Under the pieces are notes generated by a model. The model was given only the letters and a program-made list of their open reading frames with translations. It was not told the origin of the DNA and did no database searches. Position numbers and translations under genes: made by a program. Below, piece by piece: positions 10,474 to 19,818 of a stretch of 64,000 bases of DNA. Source of the DNA: Deinococcus arboris (lineage in GTDB: Bacteria > Deinococcota > Deinococci > Deinococcales > Deinococcaceae); assembly GCF_009755355.1 (NCBI RefSeq), contig NZ_WQLB01000013.1, positions 1 to 64,000 of the forward strand. Reading direction: 5' to 3'. Position 1 is the first letter of the stretch, and each line of letters begins with the position of its first letter.

Positions 10474-10979
10474 GAGGCAGCATATAAAGGTCTTCGGCCG
10501 GCGTGAGCCTTTTTTGCTTTCACGCAGTCGGAGGGAGTGATAGCCCTAACAGTCGGTGGAGTTGAGACAGACGCTGTTCCCACCGTTCGCAAGAACGGTT
10601 CAAGTCGGGCGGAGTTGGAGACTGAGCCAACTCCGCAGGAGGAGAGGCAAACTGATGCGCTGGCGGTGTATAGGCGGAGCAGACGACAGGCTGATGGGGA
10701 CGTGCTGGTGCTCCATCAGCAGAACGCAAGACCGCTGTTCCGTGGCGTCAGGCCACAGAGACCGGGCGGCACTCTGAACGTCTTTGCCCTCCGACCAAGC
10801 CGTGAGGGCGCCGTTCGCTCTCCTGGCCTGAACCCAGCGCGTCAACTCCTTCCCCATAAGTGTATAGAGGTCGTCTTCCGAAGAGGCTCTGGGGCAAGTC
10901 CACCTGGAGAACGGCGCCTCAGCGCGAACTGCTCTTCACAGACACTGGCCACCTGTCCACAGCGGCCCACGTCGTCCTT
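10474..10979. other. 506-bp stretch without a confident gene; possible degraded coding sequence
   Basis: No complete gene is convincing here. On the minus strand two overlapping open frames (10600 to about 10935, and 10520-10729) have a protein-like composition, for example DLYTLMGKELTRWVQ and EGKDVQSAARSLWPD. They lack a good start and resemble nothing I know. They could be two pieces of one frameshifted gene. A perfect 7-bp hairpin with a GCAA tetraloop lies at 10582-10599. Confidence 0.3.
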
Positions 10980-12620
10980 TCAGGCGGTTTGAACGCCGTT
11001 GCGCCCACTGTGTTTGACGCGGTACATGGCTTCATCGGCGCGGCGCTGCAACTCTGCAAATGCCAGGCCGTCCTGCGGGGCCACGGCTGCGCCCACAGAA
11101 GCGCTGATGGCCACCGGCTGCCCCTGCACCGTGAAAGGCTGGGACAGCACCTGCAAGAGCTTGAGGCCAATAGCGCGGGCGTCCTGAGGGTCGCGCAGGG
11201 CCGGCAGCAGCACGGTAAATTCGTCGCCGCCGGGCCGGGCCACCAGGTCTTCGCGGCGCACCTCGGCGCGCAGCCTCGCCCCCACCTGGCGCAGCAGGTC
11301 GTCTCCGGCGTCGTGGCCCATGGTGTCATTGACCGCCTTGAAGCCGTCCAAGTCTAGAAACAGCAGGCCCACCGGCAGGGCCTGGCTGCGTTGCAGGGTC
11401 TGTTCAGCCACCGCTTGAAAGTGCGCCCGGTTGGCCAGGCCCGTCAGGGGATCATGGGCGGCTCGGTGGGCCAGCAGCGCGTGGTCCTCTTGCAGCGCGG
11501 TGTGGTCTTCAAGCAGCTTCTGGGTGCGCTGACGTTCCTGCTCGGCCTCACGCCGCAGGGTGTCCAGCTGAAACTGCGCGGTCAGGAACCGGGTCTTGCG
11601 GTCCACGTCCTCGGCATGAATCTGGCGTTCCAGCGCGTGGTGGGCCCGCAGGGCGCTCAGGGCGCCGGGGTAGTCGCCTAGGGTTTCGCGGACCTCGCTC
11701 AGGGCGCCCAGCGCGTCCCGTTCCTGCCCGCTAATGCTGTGTTCCTGCGCCAACTGCAAGGCGCGCTCCAGGTGAGGCAGCGCCAGCAGCGTCTGGCCCT
11801 GCTGCAGGTAGGTTACGCCCAGACTCAGCAGCATCATGCACAGATGCACCTGTTCCCCGATGGCCTCGGCCAGCGGCAGGGCGCTCAGCAGGGCCTGCCG
11901 GGCCGCGTCCAGCTGGCCCAGTCGCAGCAGGCTGTCTCCTTCATACGCCTGCGTCACGACCAGATGCTGTTTCAGGTCTCTGGTCTGAAGGTTTGGCCGC
12001 ATGTCTTTGGCCAGCGCCAGGGCCTGCTCGTAGTCGCCCAGCGCGTGATAATCCACCATCAGATTGACGCGGGCGCTGCTTTGCAGGGCGCTGTCGCCCA
12101 GTTGCCCGGCCACCTCTACCACTTCCTGATGCGCCTGAAGCGCGCTGGCGTTTTCACCCAGCTCGGACCAGACGGCGGCGATGTTGTTCAGTACCCGGAC
12201 ACGTCCCTGCTCGTCCCCGGCGGCCAGGGCCAGCCGCGAACTGTCCAGAAAGCGTTCCAGCGCCCCGGCGTAGTCGCCCAGGTGGCTGATAACGTTGCCG
12301 ATTCCGTTGAGCGCCCGCGCCTCCAGCGCCTGGTCCCCTTGCTGCCGGGCGGCGTCCAGCGCCCGCCCAAAGGCCTTCTGGGCGTCCTCGTACTGGGCCT
12401 GGAAAAACAGCGTGGCCCCCAGCAGCACCTGGGCCTGCCCAAACCTCAACTGGTCTCCGTCGCGCTGGGCCTGCGCGGTTGCGCCGCGCGCCACGGCCTC
12501 GGCGCGGGCCGGGTCCACCACCAGCAGTTCGTCTGCCAGGGCCAGCTGCGCGTCCAGGTCCAGCCGCTCTGTGTCGGTCGGCTGGACCCGCGCGCTTCGT
12601 GTGGTGGCCCCGCCGTTCAT
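10980..12620 (-). CDS. TPR-repeat diguanylate cyclase
   Basis: The 546-aa protein has an N-terminal array of tetratricopeptide-like repeats (about residues 20-340, e.g. ALNGIGNVISHLGDYAGALERF), a coiled-coil segment rich in Glu and Arg (about 345-380) and a C-terminal GGDEF domain. The active-site motif is intact (RPGGDEFTVLLP), with the upstream DPLTGLANR and DLDGFKAVND signatures, so it should make cyclic di-GMP. No membrane helix is present; the TPR part presumably senses a protein partner. The ATG at 12620 has an AGGGG sequence ahead of it; the open frame continues upstream without a better start. The architecture is common in Deinococcus. Confidence 0.9.
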   Translation of the reverse strand: MNGGATTRSARVQPTDTERLDLDAQLALADELLVVDPARAEAVARGATAQAQRDGDQLRFGQAQVLLGATLFFQAQYEDAQKAFGRALDAARQQGDQALEARALNGIGNVISHLGDYAGALERFLDSSRLALAAGDEQGRVRVLNNIAAVWSELGENASALQAHQEVVEVAGQLGDSALQSSARVNLMVDYHALGDYEQALALAKDMRPNLQTRDLKQHLVVTQAYEGDSLLRLGQLDAARQALLSALPLAEAIGEQVHLCMMLLSLGVTYLQQGQTLLALPHLERALQLAQEHSISGQERDALGALSEVRETLGDYPGALSALRAHHALERQIHAEDVDRKTRFLTAQFQLDTLRREAEQERQRTQKLLEDHTALQEDHALLAHRAAHDPLTGLANRAHFQAVAEQTLQRSQALPVGLLFLDLDGFKAVNDTMGHDAGDDLLRQVGARLRAEVRREDLVARPGGDEFTVLLPALRDPQDARAIGLKLLQVLSQPFTVQGQPVAISASVGAAVAPQDGLAFAELQRRADEAMYRVKHSGRNGVQTA

Positions 12621-12703
12621 CCCCTGAGGATAAGCCGCGCGTCTGACACCCACCTTGCAGAACACGAGGCTCAAGTCAGCTCTAGCATCCCTGTGAAAAG
12701 GAA

Positions 12704-12740
12704 GGCGACCAGCGGCCGCCTTTCTGCCTTCCTGGTCGCC
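12704..12740 (-). terminator. Terminator of the FMN-barrel gene
   Basis: The perfect 9-bp inverted repeat GGCGACCAG/CTGGTCGCC (12704-12712, 12732-12740) is followed on the minus strand by TTCCTTTT. It ends transcription 25 nt after the 12765-13187 gene and before the GGDEF gene. Confidence 0.7.
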
Positions 12741-12764
12741 GGGCCCAGCGGCCCTGCCCTGGGG

Positions 12765-13187
12765 CTACCGCTCCAGTTCCAGCTCGCCTTCTTCCTCGCC
12801 CCACCATTTGATGCGCCTCGCCTCAACCTGAATCATGGTCAGCCCCGGCGTGTCCAGGCCGTCTTTGAACCACTGTTCCAGGCTGCTTTGCCAGTGGGGC
12901 TCCATCGCCTCGCGGTCACTGGTCAGGGTCGCCTCGCCCTGCACGGCGATAAACAGCGTGCGTTTCTGGGCCTGAAAATTGAGCTGTACGTGTTTGTTTT
13001 TCTCAATGTCGCGCGCGGCGCGGGATTCGGCCCAGGTAAAGAAATAGCTGGTGCCGTCGTAGTCCACCTCGCCGTTGTTGCTCATGGGCCGCGAGCCCAG
13101 GTGGCCGTAGCTGGTCACGGTGGTCAGGAGGCAGTAGTCCAGGCCGCGCATCAGCTGTGCCAGGGCTTTCATGGATGGTTTTGCCAT
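12765..13187 (-). CDS. Pyridoxamine 5'-phosphate oxidase-like FMN-binding protein (general stress protein 26 type)
   Basis: The 140-aa protein fits the split-barrel flavin-binding family: MRGLDYCLLTTV near the N-terminus, SRPMSNNGEVDYDGTSYFFTW, a charged helix AARDIEKNKHVQLNF, then FIAVQGEATLTSDREAMEPHW. This order matches the general stress protein 26 group, which binds FMN/FAD or F420-like cofactors as a dimer. It ends with an acidic tail (EEEGELELE). Reductase activity is likely, but the substrate is unknown. It is a single-gene unit with its own terminator. Confidence 0.85.
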   Translation of the reverse strand: MAKPSMKALAQLMRGLDYCLLTTVTSYGHLGSRPMSNNGEVDYDGTSYFFTWAESRAARDIEKNKHVQLNFQAQKRTLFIAVQGEATLTSDREAMEPHWQSSLEQWFKDGLDTPGLTMIQVEARRIKWWGEEEGELELER

Positions 13188-13250
13188 GCCTCCGATGGTA
13201 GGCAGCCCCGCGCGCCGGATGATGCAGCGGCCTTGACCGTTTGGTTACGC

Positions 13251-13633
13251 CTAAGGGTCGCCGCCGATCACGGGGTCGCGTTCAGGGTTGGGCACGCGGG
13301 CGATGCGGCGTACAGTCCCGTGTCTTCAGGGCGGCACAGGTCCCTGTCACGGCCCCCGGCAGAGGCGCCCACCATGAGACAGCTGAGGCTGCTTCCTGCG
13401 TTGCCGTGTCCCGTGCTTGCGGGCACTACCCGCACGCCGCCCAGCGTGACCGTTGCCTGCCCGCGCATCACCACCAGCACTTCATGTGCGGTGGAATGGG
13501 GGTGGTGACACTCATAGCTGCCACCACGCTAGGCAGTGGTCCAGCCGTGGTCAGCCAGCCGGGTGTCAAGCTGCGCCGGGGTGCTCACCACGGCCGCTTG
13601 GTCTAGTCGCACCGGCTGGCTGCTGTTCGGCAC
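13251..13633 (-). pseudogene. Degraded YjlB-type cupin gene
   Basis: Read on the minus strand from a GTG at 13633, the fragments line up with YjlB-like cupins. The start is VPNSSQPVRLDQA, then HGWTTA, an in-frame TAG (about 13530), RGGSYECHHPHSTAHEVLVVMRG with the metal-binding HH/H pattern, and TVTLGG. The segment carrying the second metal-binding half is shortened. GGRDRDLCRPED follows, and after a one-base frameshift near 13310 the correct C-terminus IARVPNPERDPVIGGDP ends at a TAG (13251). One stop, one internal deletion and one frameshift make function very unlikely. Confidence 0.8.
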
Positions 13634-13662
13634 GCCGCACTGCGAGCGGAGGCGCCCGGTGT

Positions 13663-15597
13663 TCACGGCGCAGCGGTCAGCCACAGGGCGCGGTAGGGGT
13701 CCAGCACCACGGGCGCGTGCCCGAAGGTAAAGGCGCTGCCCGCCAGGTGGTCCAGCGCCTGCGGACCCAACTGGTCACGCAGCGCCCAGGCTGGGAAATT
13801 GATGGTGTGTTCGCTGAAGTTGTACACGCCCAGCAGCACGCCCTGCGGATGGTCGCGGCGCAGCAGCAGCACGCAGGGGTCGGGGCTGTCCACAGGGCGG
13901 CTTTCGACGCTGGCGTGGAGGTGGGCCAGCCCACGGCGCGCCGCAATCAGGTGGCGCAGGCCCGAATTCACGCGCCCGTGCGGGGTGCTGGGGTCGGCCG
14001 CTGCCTCCTGCGCGCGCGCCCAGTCCATGCGGGGGCGGTGAACCCAGCGGTTATCCAGGGCGTGTTCGGGGGTGTCGCCGTAGTCGGGGTCATTCAGCAG
14101 CGCCAGTTCGTCCCCCATATACAGCAGCGGCACCCCGCCAAAGCCCAGCGTGACGGCGTGCAGCAGCAGGATGCGCCGCACGGCCAGGTCGGTCTGCCGG
14201 GGGTCGCCCGCGTCCAGCGCCGCTTCCAGGCCGGCCAGGCTGGCGCACGACCCGCTGATGCGCCGGTCGCCGGTCTGCGGGTTGTGCTGGAACACCAGCC
14301 CGCGCGCAAAACTGCCCGGAAACTCGCCGCTGTAAAAGTCACTGAGAAAGTGGCGGTGACCTGGCCCGCTCAGGCCCACGCGGGCCGCGTCCTCGTCGCT
14401 GACCGCCCAGCCGATGTCGTCGTGGCAGCGCACGTACATGCCCCAGGTGGTGTTGGTCGGCTTGGGCGGAAAGGCGCGCAGGGCCTCTTCAAACAGGCGC
14501 ACGTTGCGGCTGGCGAGGCTGCTCCAGAGCTGCACCATCAGGCTGTTGTGGTACGCCATGTCGCTGACCCGCCCGTGGTGGTCCCGCGTGCCCAGGTAAT
14601 GAATCAGCTCGGCAGGGGCCACAATCGCCTCGGCCTTGAAAGCCACCGCCGGGGCCACAATGCGCGCGCAGGCCCGCAGGGCGCGGGTCAGGTGATGAAC
14701 CTCGGGCTGGTTCTGACAGTCGGTGCCCGGCCGCTTCCAGAGAAACGCGATGGCGTCCAGCCGGAACACTTCCACGCCCCGGTTGGCCAGGTACAGGATA
14801 AGCTCGACGAACTCGCGCAGCACCGCCGGATTACCCCAGTTCAGGTCCCACTGATAGGTGTTGAAGGTGGTCCAGACCCAGCCTTCCACCTCGTCATTCC
14901 AGGTGAAGTTGCCCGGCGCGAAATCAGGAAAGATTTCAGGCAGGGTGCGCTCGTATTGGTCTGGCCCGCTGCGGTCGGGGAAGAGGTGAAAGTAGTCGCG
15001 GTAAACGGGGTCTCCGGCGCGTGCCTGCTGCGCCCAGTCGTGTTCCTGCGCCACGTGGTTCAGCACGAGGTCCAGCACCAGGCTGATGCCCCGCCCCCGC
15101 AGGTCGGCCGCCAGCGCCGAGAGGTCATCCATGCTGCCCAGGTCAGGGCGCACCGCTCGGTAATCGGCCACCGCGTAGCCGCCGTCGTTCTCGCCGTCCC
15201 TGGGCCGGAGCAGCGGCATCAGGTGCAGGTATTTGATGCCGAGCCCTTCCAGATACGGCACATGGTCCTGCACGCCCCGGAGGGTGCCGGCAAAGCGGTC
15301 AGCGTAGGCCACGTAGCCCACCATGTCCGGCTGCTGTAACCAGTCCGGGCGCAGCAGCCGGGCCTCGTCCAGCCGCTTCAGGTCAGCGGGGCGGGTGTGA
15401 AAGGCGTGCAGCATGACTTCTAACAGCTCCGGCAGCAGGGCCCCTATCTGGTCGCCGTACACCGCCCGCAGGCTCTCTTGCAGTTCGGGGCCGTAGCGCT
15501 TCAGGCGCAGGGCAAAGGTATCGGCCTCGCGGTCATCGTCAAAGGCATGCCGCACAGCCCCAGCATCCAGCGGCAGGAGGGGGTCAACTTGAGCCAT
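13663..15597 (-). CDS. Amylosucrase (GH13 family)
   Basis: Amylosucrase uses sucrose to build alpha-1,4-glucan and releases fructose. The 644-aa protein follows the Deinococcus enzyme throughout: a helical N-terminal domain ([16 protein letters not shown]), the GH13 barrel with [10 protein letters not shown], the nucleophile Asp in [12 protein letters not shown], the acid/base Glu in [10 protein letters not shown] and the stabilising Asp in RCHDDIGW, and a C-terminal beta domain. There is no signal peptide, so it acts in the cytoplasm. I chose the ATG at 15597 because the promoter's -10 element ends at 15612, which places an in-frame ATG at 15609 upstream of the expected transcript start. The resulting N-terminal length also matches the family. 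A palindromic operator lies in the promoter. Confidence 0.93.
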   Translation of the reverse strand: MAQVDPLLPLDAGAVRHAFDDDREADTFALRLKRYGPELQESLRAVYGDQIGALLPELLEVMLHAFHTRPADLKRLDEARLLRPDWLQQPDMVGYVAYADRFAGTLRGVQDHVPYLEGLGIKYLHLMPLLRPRDGENDGGYAVADYRAVRPDLGSMDDLSALAADLRGRGISLVLDLVLNHVAQEHDWAQQARAGDPVYRDYFHLFPDRSGPDQYERTLPEIFPDFAPGNFTWNDEVEGWVWTTFNTYQWDLNWGNPAVLREFVELILYLANRGVEVFRLDAIAFLWKRPGTDCQNQPEVHHLTRALRACARIVAPAVAFKAEAIVAPAELIHYLGTRDHHGRVSDMAYHNSLMVQLWSSLASRNVRLFEEALRAFPPKPTNTTWGMYVRCHDDIGWAVSDEDAARVGLSGPGHRHFLSDFYSGEFPGSFARGLVFQHNPQTGDRRISGSCASLAGLEAALDAGDPRQTDLAVRRILLLHAVTLGFGGVPLLYMGDELALLNDPDYGDTPEHALDNRWVHRPRMDWARAQEAAADPSTPHGRVNSGLRHLIAARRGLAHLHASVESRPVDSPDPCVLLLRRDHPQGVLLGVYNFSEHTINFPAWALRDQLGPQALDHLAGSAFTFGHAPVVLDPYRALWLTAAP

Positions 15598-15611
15598 ATC
15601 GCCCAGCATAA

Positions 15612-15641
15612 ACTGAATTTGGAACTGTTTCCATATTTCAA
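15612..15641 (-). promoter_or_regulatory. Amylosucrase promoter with GGAANNNNTTCC operator in the spacer
   Basis: On the minus strand the -35 element TTGAAA (15636-15641) and the -10 element TTCAGT (15612-15617) are 18 nt apart. The palindrome GGAAACAGTTCC occupies 15621-15632 within the spacer. The same geometry, with the palindrome 3 nt from the -10 element, recurs at the alpha-amylase promoter (25404-25433), which supports a shared repressor, probably of the LacI family. Confidence 0.65.
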
Positions 15642-15658
15642 GGCCGCCCCATGACAAG

Positions 15659-15693
15659 GGGCCGCCAGCCCAGATTATTGGGGCTGGCGGCCC
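15659..15693 (-). terminator. Terminator of the alpha/beta hydrolase gene
   Basis: A perfect 13-bp GC-rich inverted repeat (15659-15671, 15681-15693; 9-nt loop) starts 16 nt after the 15709-16545 gene. The trailing sequence on the minus strand has few T residues. Confidence 0.6.
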
Positions 15694-15708
15694 GGCGGGG
15701 CGTGGCGG

Positions 15709-16545
15709 TCAGCGGGCCACGAAGTCCAGCAGAATCTTGTTGAAGTCCTCGGCGTGAGTGGCGTTCAGGCCGTGTGGCGCGCCCTTCATGACGTGCAGCT
15801 CGGCCCCAGGCTGGTACTGCGACACGCGTTGCCCGCTCGCTTCCAGCGGCACGATCTGGTCTTTGTCCCCGTGCACGACCAGCGTGGGCACCGTTAGTTT
15901 GGCCAGGTCGGCCCGGAAGTCGGTCATGCCAAAGGCGCGTACACACTCCTGGGTGGCCACCGGCGAGGCCTGAAGGTACAGGCTGGCCGCAAAATCCAGA
16001 AACTCGTCGCCCAGCTTGCCCTTGTGTTCACGCCAGTTCAGGAATTTCTGGGTAAAGCCCGCCAGAAACTGCGGGCGGTTTTTGGCCACCTGCTCGACCA
16101 TGGTTTCGACCTCGGTCTGGGTCAGGCCGCCGTCCGGGTTGTCGGCCGTTTTGAGCAGGTACGGCGCCACCGACGCCACCAGCATGGCGCTGCGCAGGCG
16201 CTGGGTGCCAAACAGCCCCGCGTAACGGCTGACCTCGCCGCCCCCCATCGAGAAGCCCACCAGGGTCACGTCGTTCAGATTCAGGCTCTCAAGCAGGTCG
16301 TTCAGGTCGTGGGCGAAGGTCTCGTAGTCGTAGCCGGTGGCCGTCTTGCCGGATTGCCCGAAGCCCCGGCGGTCATAGGTGACGACCCGGTAGCCGCCGT
16401 GGCGCAGGGCGTCAATCTGCGCTTCCCACATCCGGCCTGACAGCGGCCAGCCGTGAATCAGCACCACGGGGCGGCCCTCGCCGTAAGTCTCGTAATACAG
16501 CTCGGTCTGGGGGGCCAGGGTGTGTTTGGTCTGAATGGTGGGCAT
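15709..16545 (-). CDS. Alpha/beta hydrolase (non-haem chloroperoxidase/arylesterase group)
   Basis: The 278-aa hydrolase starts at the ATG at 16545 behind a strong GGAGG; the longer open frame upstream is non-coding. The fold markers are in order: VVLIHGWPLSGRMWE (oxyanion loop), YDRRGFGQSGK, the nucleophile elbow GFSMGGGEV, the acid in VHGDKDQIVP and the catalytic His in GAPHGLNATH. The HGWPLSG and GFSMGGGE motifs place it in the cofactor-free haloperoxidase-like subgroup, which in practice hydrolyses small esters or peracids. No signal peptide is present. Confidence 0.92.
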   Translation of the reverse strand: MPTIQTKHTLAPQTELYYETYGEGRPVVLIHGWPLSGRMWEAQIDALRHGGYRVVTYDRRGFGQSGKTATGYDYETFAHDLNDLLESLNLNDVTLVGFSMGGGEVSRYAGLFGTQRLRSAMLVASVAPYLLKTADNPDGGLTQTEVETMVEQVAKNRPQFLAGFTQKFLNWREHKGKLGDEFLDFAASLYLQASPVATQECVRAFGMTDFRADLAKLTVPTLVVHGDKDQIVPLEASGQRVSQYQPGAELHVMKGAPHGLNATHAEDFNKILLDFVAR

Positions 16546-16696
16546 AGACAACCTCCGGGGAAAGAAAGGCGAGGAGAAGGGTGAAAGCGTGTGTTTCGTA
16601 CCGTAGGGAATTACAGCTGCGCTTCTCTGAGGCGCCCCTTGAGGCCCCCTGAGCACCTGTTGGCCGCTCTTGAAGACTGGCGGCAGGCCATAAAAA

Positions 16697-16726
16697 CCAC
16701 CACCGCAAGGCAAGCCGCAGTGGTGG
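16697..16726 (-). terminator. Terminator of the DUF2171 gene
   Basis: A 10-bp stem (16697-16706 with 16717-16726, one G-T pair) is followed on the minus strand by TTTTTAT. It lies 18 nt downstream of the DUF2171 stop codon. Confidence 0.75.
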
Positions 16727-16743
16727 ACAGAAGGGGTCTACGC

Positions 16744-17007
16744 TCAGGCGATGGCGCTGCGCTCGACGTTCAGGTACACCGCCACGTCATCCACGCTCTC
16801 GACCTGCGACAGCTCGACATAGTGGTGCTGGCCATCGGCGCTGTCGTTTTTGGTCAGCTTCACGCGGCCGTCTTCCAGATGGTCCACTGTGCCGACATGC
16901 TCGCCGTTCACGTCTTTGACCTGAAGGTGGTCGCCGCCCTGTTCCAGACGGGTTTTGACGCTCTGGGCAATGCGGTCGCTGATTTCACCGGCTTGGTTCT
17001 GGGTCAT
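16744..17007 (-). CDS. DUF2171 domain protein
   Basis: The 87-aa small soluble protein starts at the ATG at 17007. The second half, from [26 protein letters not shown] to VDDVAVYLN, is the DUF2171 module, a short PRC-barrel-like beta domain of unknown function. The N-terminal part ([20 protein letters not shown]) is a helix. Such proteins are abundant in Deinococcus and often stress-related, but the sequence gives no molecular role. It has its own terminator. Confidence 0.8.
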   Translation of the reverse strand: MTQNQAGEISDRIAQSVKTRLEQGGDHLQVKDVNGEHVGTVDHLEDGRVKLTKNDSADGQHHYVELSQVESVDDVAVYLNVERSAIA

Positions 17008-17086
17008 GCCGCCAGTGTGTGCCGCCAAGATGGCCGCCTGATGGCAGGAAGATTCAGGGCACTTCAACTCGGCCTTGAGTGAATGC

Positions 17087-17560
17087 TTAGGTGCCCGTCA
17101 GCTCGGCCCGCACCGCCATCAGCGCTTTGCCCAGCAGATTTTGACCCCAGGCCTGCCGCGCGCCCTCGGCCTGGGCTTCGTCAAAGCCTATGCCCCAGAT
17201 GCGGTCATTAGCGGCGGCTTCGACCAGTTCGGCCGCTCCGGTGCCCAGAAGAAAGTCGCGCAGGTCCGGGTTCTGCCCAAACTTCAGCCGCAGCATGTCC
17301 AGGGCAATCTCGGCGCGCACCTGCGCCCACAGGTCATCGTCGTAGGGCGTGACCCGCCGGCCCAGCGCTTTGCACTCGGCTGGGGTAGAGGCGGCCAGAA
17401 TCTGTGCCAGCGTGGCTTCATCGCCAAACAGGCTGGCCTTGCGCGCCATCAGGTACTGCTCGGCCCAGTGGTAGGTCACGCCGCCCTCAACAAACAGGCT
17501 GGGGTGAAAATTAGAGAACGGGTGCGCCGTTCGGTAAAAGTAATGGGTGGGCACGGTCAT
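17087..17560 (-). CDS. NADAR family protein (YbiA-like N-glycosidase)
   Basis: The 157-aa protein starts with [14 protein letters not shown] and continues [37 protein letters not shown] and [11 protein letters not shown]. These are the NADAR hallmarks (the FSNF loop, the AEQ helix and the WGIG segment). Members of this family hydrolyse N-glycosidic bonds, for example of riboflavin-pathway intermediates (YbiA) or of ADP-ribosylated guanine, where they reverse DarT toxins. No DarT gene is adjacent, so a metabolic role is as likely as a defence role. Confidence 0.9.
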   Translation of the reverse strand: MTVPTHYFYRTAHPFSNFHPSLFVEGGVTYHWAEQYLMARKASLFGDEATLAQILAASTPAECKALGRRVTPYDDDLWAQVRAEIALDMLRLKFGQNPDLRDFLLGTGAAELVEAAANDRIWGIGFDEAQAEGARQAWGQNLLGKALMAVRAELTGT

Positions 17561-17671
17561 GCGTGACAGTGTTGCCCTTTGCCCGCGTGCGTGTCCTGCG
17601 CCACCTGGCTTGGCCCGCCTCTTCTATCTGGCCGATTCAGCTTGTCCCCGCGCCCGGTATCATGCGGGGCG

Positions 17672-19156
17672 ATGACGAAAGACGGCGGCAAACAGGACAA
17701 GAAGGCGGCGCAGTACGGCGTCACCCCCCAGAGCGCAGATTTTAACGACTGGTACAACGAGGTCGTGAAAAAAGCCGATCTGGCCGACAACAGCCCGGTG
17801 GCCGGTGCTATGGTCGTGCGGCCCTACGGCAGCGCGCTGTGGGAGAACATCGTGCGCTGGTTGGACGACCGCTTCAAGGCGACGGGCCACGAGTCGCTGG
17901 TGTTCCCGACCCTGATTCCCATGGGCTTCATCATGAAAGAAGCCGACCACGTTGAAGGCTTTGCCCCCGAGCTGTTCACGGTGAACAAAATCGGCACCGA
18001 GGAACTGGCCGAGCCCTACGTCATGCGTCCCACCAGCGAAACCATCATCGGGCACATGTGGAGCGGCTGGCTCAACTCCTACCGCGACCTGCCCTTCTTG
18101 CACTACCAGTGGGGGAGCGTGTTCCGCGCCGAGCTGCGCACCAAGGCGTTTCTGCGCACCTCCGAGTTTTTCTGGCACGAGGGCCACACCGCCCACGCCG
18201 ACGAGCCCGAGGCCCGCGCCGAAGTGCGCCAGATGCTCGACATCTACCACGAGTTCTGCCGTGACATTCTGGCGCTGCCCGTGGTGCGCGGCGAGAAAAC
18301 CGCCAGCGAGCGCTTTGCCGGCGCCGTGGCGACCTACTCCATTGAAGGCATGATGCGGGACGGCAAGGCGCTGCAGTCTGGCACCAGCCACTACCTGGGC
18401 CAGAACTTTTCCAGGGCCTTCGACGTGAAGTTCCAGACGCGAGAGCAGAAAGAAGAATTTGCCCACACGACCTCCTGGGCGATTTCCAGCCGGATTATTG
18501 GCGCGATCATCATGACGCACGGGGACGACTTTGGCCTCATCATGCCGCCCCGCATCGCGCCCATTCAGGTCGTGGTGATTCCGGTGGGCCGCAAAGACAA
18601 CTTTGACCAGATGGTCGAGGAAGGCGAAAAGCTGGCCGCCGAACTGCGCGCCCAGGGACTGCGCGTCAAGGTGGACAAGCGCGACGGCGTGACCAATGGC
18701 TTCAAGTACAACAACTGGGAACTCAAAGGCGTGCCGGTGCGGATTGAACTGGGCCCCCGTGACCTGGAGAGCGGCGTTGTGGTCGTGAAAAACCGCAACG
18801 GCGAGGAAAAAGAAACCCTGGCCCGCGCCGAGGCGGTCAGCGGCATGACGGCCCGCCTGGACGAGATTCACGACTGGCTGTATGGCCGCGCCACCGAGTA
18901 CCTGCTGAACCACACCCTGACTGTGGACACCTACGAGGCGTTCCAGGAGGCTATTGAGGGCGGTAACTGGGTGCGCGCCTACCACTGCGGCGACGCGGCG
19001 TGCGAAAAGAGCATCAAGGACGACACCAAGGCCACCACCCGCAATGTGCCCCTGGACGACGCCGAGTTCTTCCACGAAGCCGGAGAGGGCGTCTGCGTCA
19101 AGTGCGGCCGGCCCAGCGCCTACGGCAAGCGCGTGATTTTCGGTCGTCAGTACTAA
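17672..19156 (+). CDS. proS: Prolyl-tRNA synthetase (archaeal/eukaryotic type)
   Basis: ProS charges tRNA-Pro with proline. The 494-aa protein is the short class (ProS type 3) found in Deinococcus-Thermus: class II catalytic core with motif 2 region [37 protein letters not shown] and [11 protein letters not shown], an anticodon-binding domain ([11 protein letters not shown]), and a C-terminal zinc-binding domain with Cys in [10 protein letters not shown] and VCVKCGRPS. The chain ends in Tyr, as usual for this type. The bacterial editing insertion is absent. The ATG at 17672 lies 8 nt after a possible -10 TATCAT (17658-17663) with no ribosome-binding site, so the mRNA may be leaderless. Confidence 0.97.
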   Translation: MTKDGGKQDKKAAQYGVTPQSADFNDWYNEVVKKADLADNSPVAGAMVVRPYGSALWENIVRWLDDRFKATGHESLVFPTLIPMGFIMKEADHVEGFAPELFTVNKIGTEELAEPYVMRPTSETIIGHMWSGWLNSYRDLPFLHYQWGSVFRAELRTKAFLRTSEFFWHEGHTAHADEPEARAEVRQMLDIYHEFCRDILALPVVRGEKTASERFAGAVATYSIEGMMRDGKALQSGTSHYLGQNFSRAFDVKFQTREQKEEFAHTTSWAISSRIIGAIIMTHGDDFGLIMPPRIAPIQVVVIPVGRKDNFDQMVEEGEKLAAELRAQGLRVKVDKRDGVTNGFKYNNWELKGVPVRIELGPRDLESGVVVVKNRNGEEKETLARAEAVSGMTARLDEIHDWLYGRATEYLLNHTLTVDTYEAFQEAIEGGNWVRAYHCGDAACEKSIKDDTKATTRNVPLDDAEFFHEAGEGVCVKCGRPSAYGKRVIFGRQY

Positions 19157-19260
19157 GGGCGGTTGGGCAGTGGGAAAACCTCTGGTAGACAGATTGCTCT
19201 GACTGGGGAGCCGAACAAACGGAGAATGGGTAGACGCCAGTGCCCTTGAGCGAAGATGAG

Positions 19261-19285
19261 CCGCCGCCTGAGTGTCAGGCGGCGG
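19261..19285 (+). terminator. Rho-independent terminator after proS
   Basis: A perfect 11-bp stem (19261-19271 with 19275-19285, 3-nt loop) is followed by TTTGTCTT. It closes the proS transcript about 105 nt after the stop codon and lies just ahead of the next promoter. Confidence 0.8.
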
Positions 19286-19313
19286 TTTGTCTTGGCCCCA
19301 CTTACACTGGCTT

Positions 19314-19799
19314 ATGTTGCCTGCCGCTACCGACGCCGCCCTGCGGGCCCATGTGCGCGCCCTGCTGACCCAGGGACAAGCCCACCTGACGGCAGAGGCC
19401 GTGCTGGCTGACTTTCCGCTGAAAAGCATCAACCGGCGGTGGGCCGGCGTGCCGTATTCCGCCTTCGAGGTGCTCTGGCACCTGCGCTTTACGCAGCGCG
19501 ACATTCTGGACTTCGTGCGGCCAGCACCTTACGAGGCGGTGCCCTGGCCCCAGGCGTACTGGCCGCAGAAAAAAGAGGGAAGCGCGCAGGACTGGCAGAA
19601 CCAGGTACAAGCCTTTCGGCACGATCAGGCAGCGCTGCTGGAGTTGTTGGATGACCCGCACACCGACCTGCTGGCCCTCGTGCCAAACGGCAAAGAGGAC
19701 CAGACCTGGCTGCGGGCCTTTCTACTGGTGGCGGACCACAATGCCTATCACCTGGGGCAGCTGGTGCTGCTCGAACGTCTGTCAACGGGCGAAGCCTGA
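19314..19799 (+). CDS. DinB family protein
   Basis: The 161-aa protein has the DinB four-helix layout. Metal-ligand His residues are in FEVLWHLRFTQRDIL near residue 55 and in VADHNAYHLGQLVLL near residue 144. The family includes metal-dependent thiol transferases that use mycothiol or bacillithiol, and is greatly expanded in Deinococcus. The start at 19314 is supported by TACACT at 19303-19308, 5 nt upstream, which suggests a leaderless mRNA. The substrate is unknown. Confidence 0.88.
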   Translation: MLPAATDAALRAHVRALLTQGQAHLTAEAVLADFPLKSINRRWAGVPYSAFEVLWHLRFTQRDILDFVRPAPYEAVPWPQAYWPQKKEGSAQDWQNQVQAFRHDQAALLELLDDPHTDLLALVPNGKEDQTWLRAFLLVADHNAYHLGQLVLLERLSTGEA

Positions 19800-19818
19800 C
19801 GGCGGCCAGCTGCCCCTT

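Noticed and set aside
10582..10599. Perfect 7-bp hairpin with a GCAA tetraloop as a terminator or operator
   Set aside because: No T-run follows on either strand and no gene ends or starts next to it.
15598..15657. Upstream starts for amylosucrase (15609 or the longer frame to 15657)
   Set aside because: The promoter -10 ends at 15612, so these codons would precede or coincide with the transcript start; 15597 also fits the family N-terminus.
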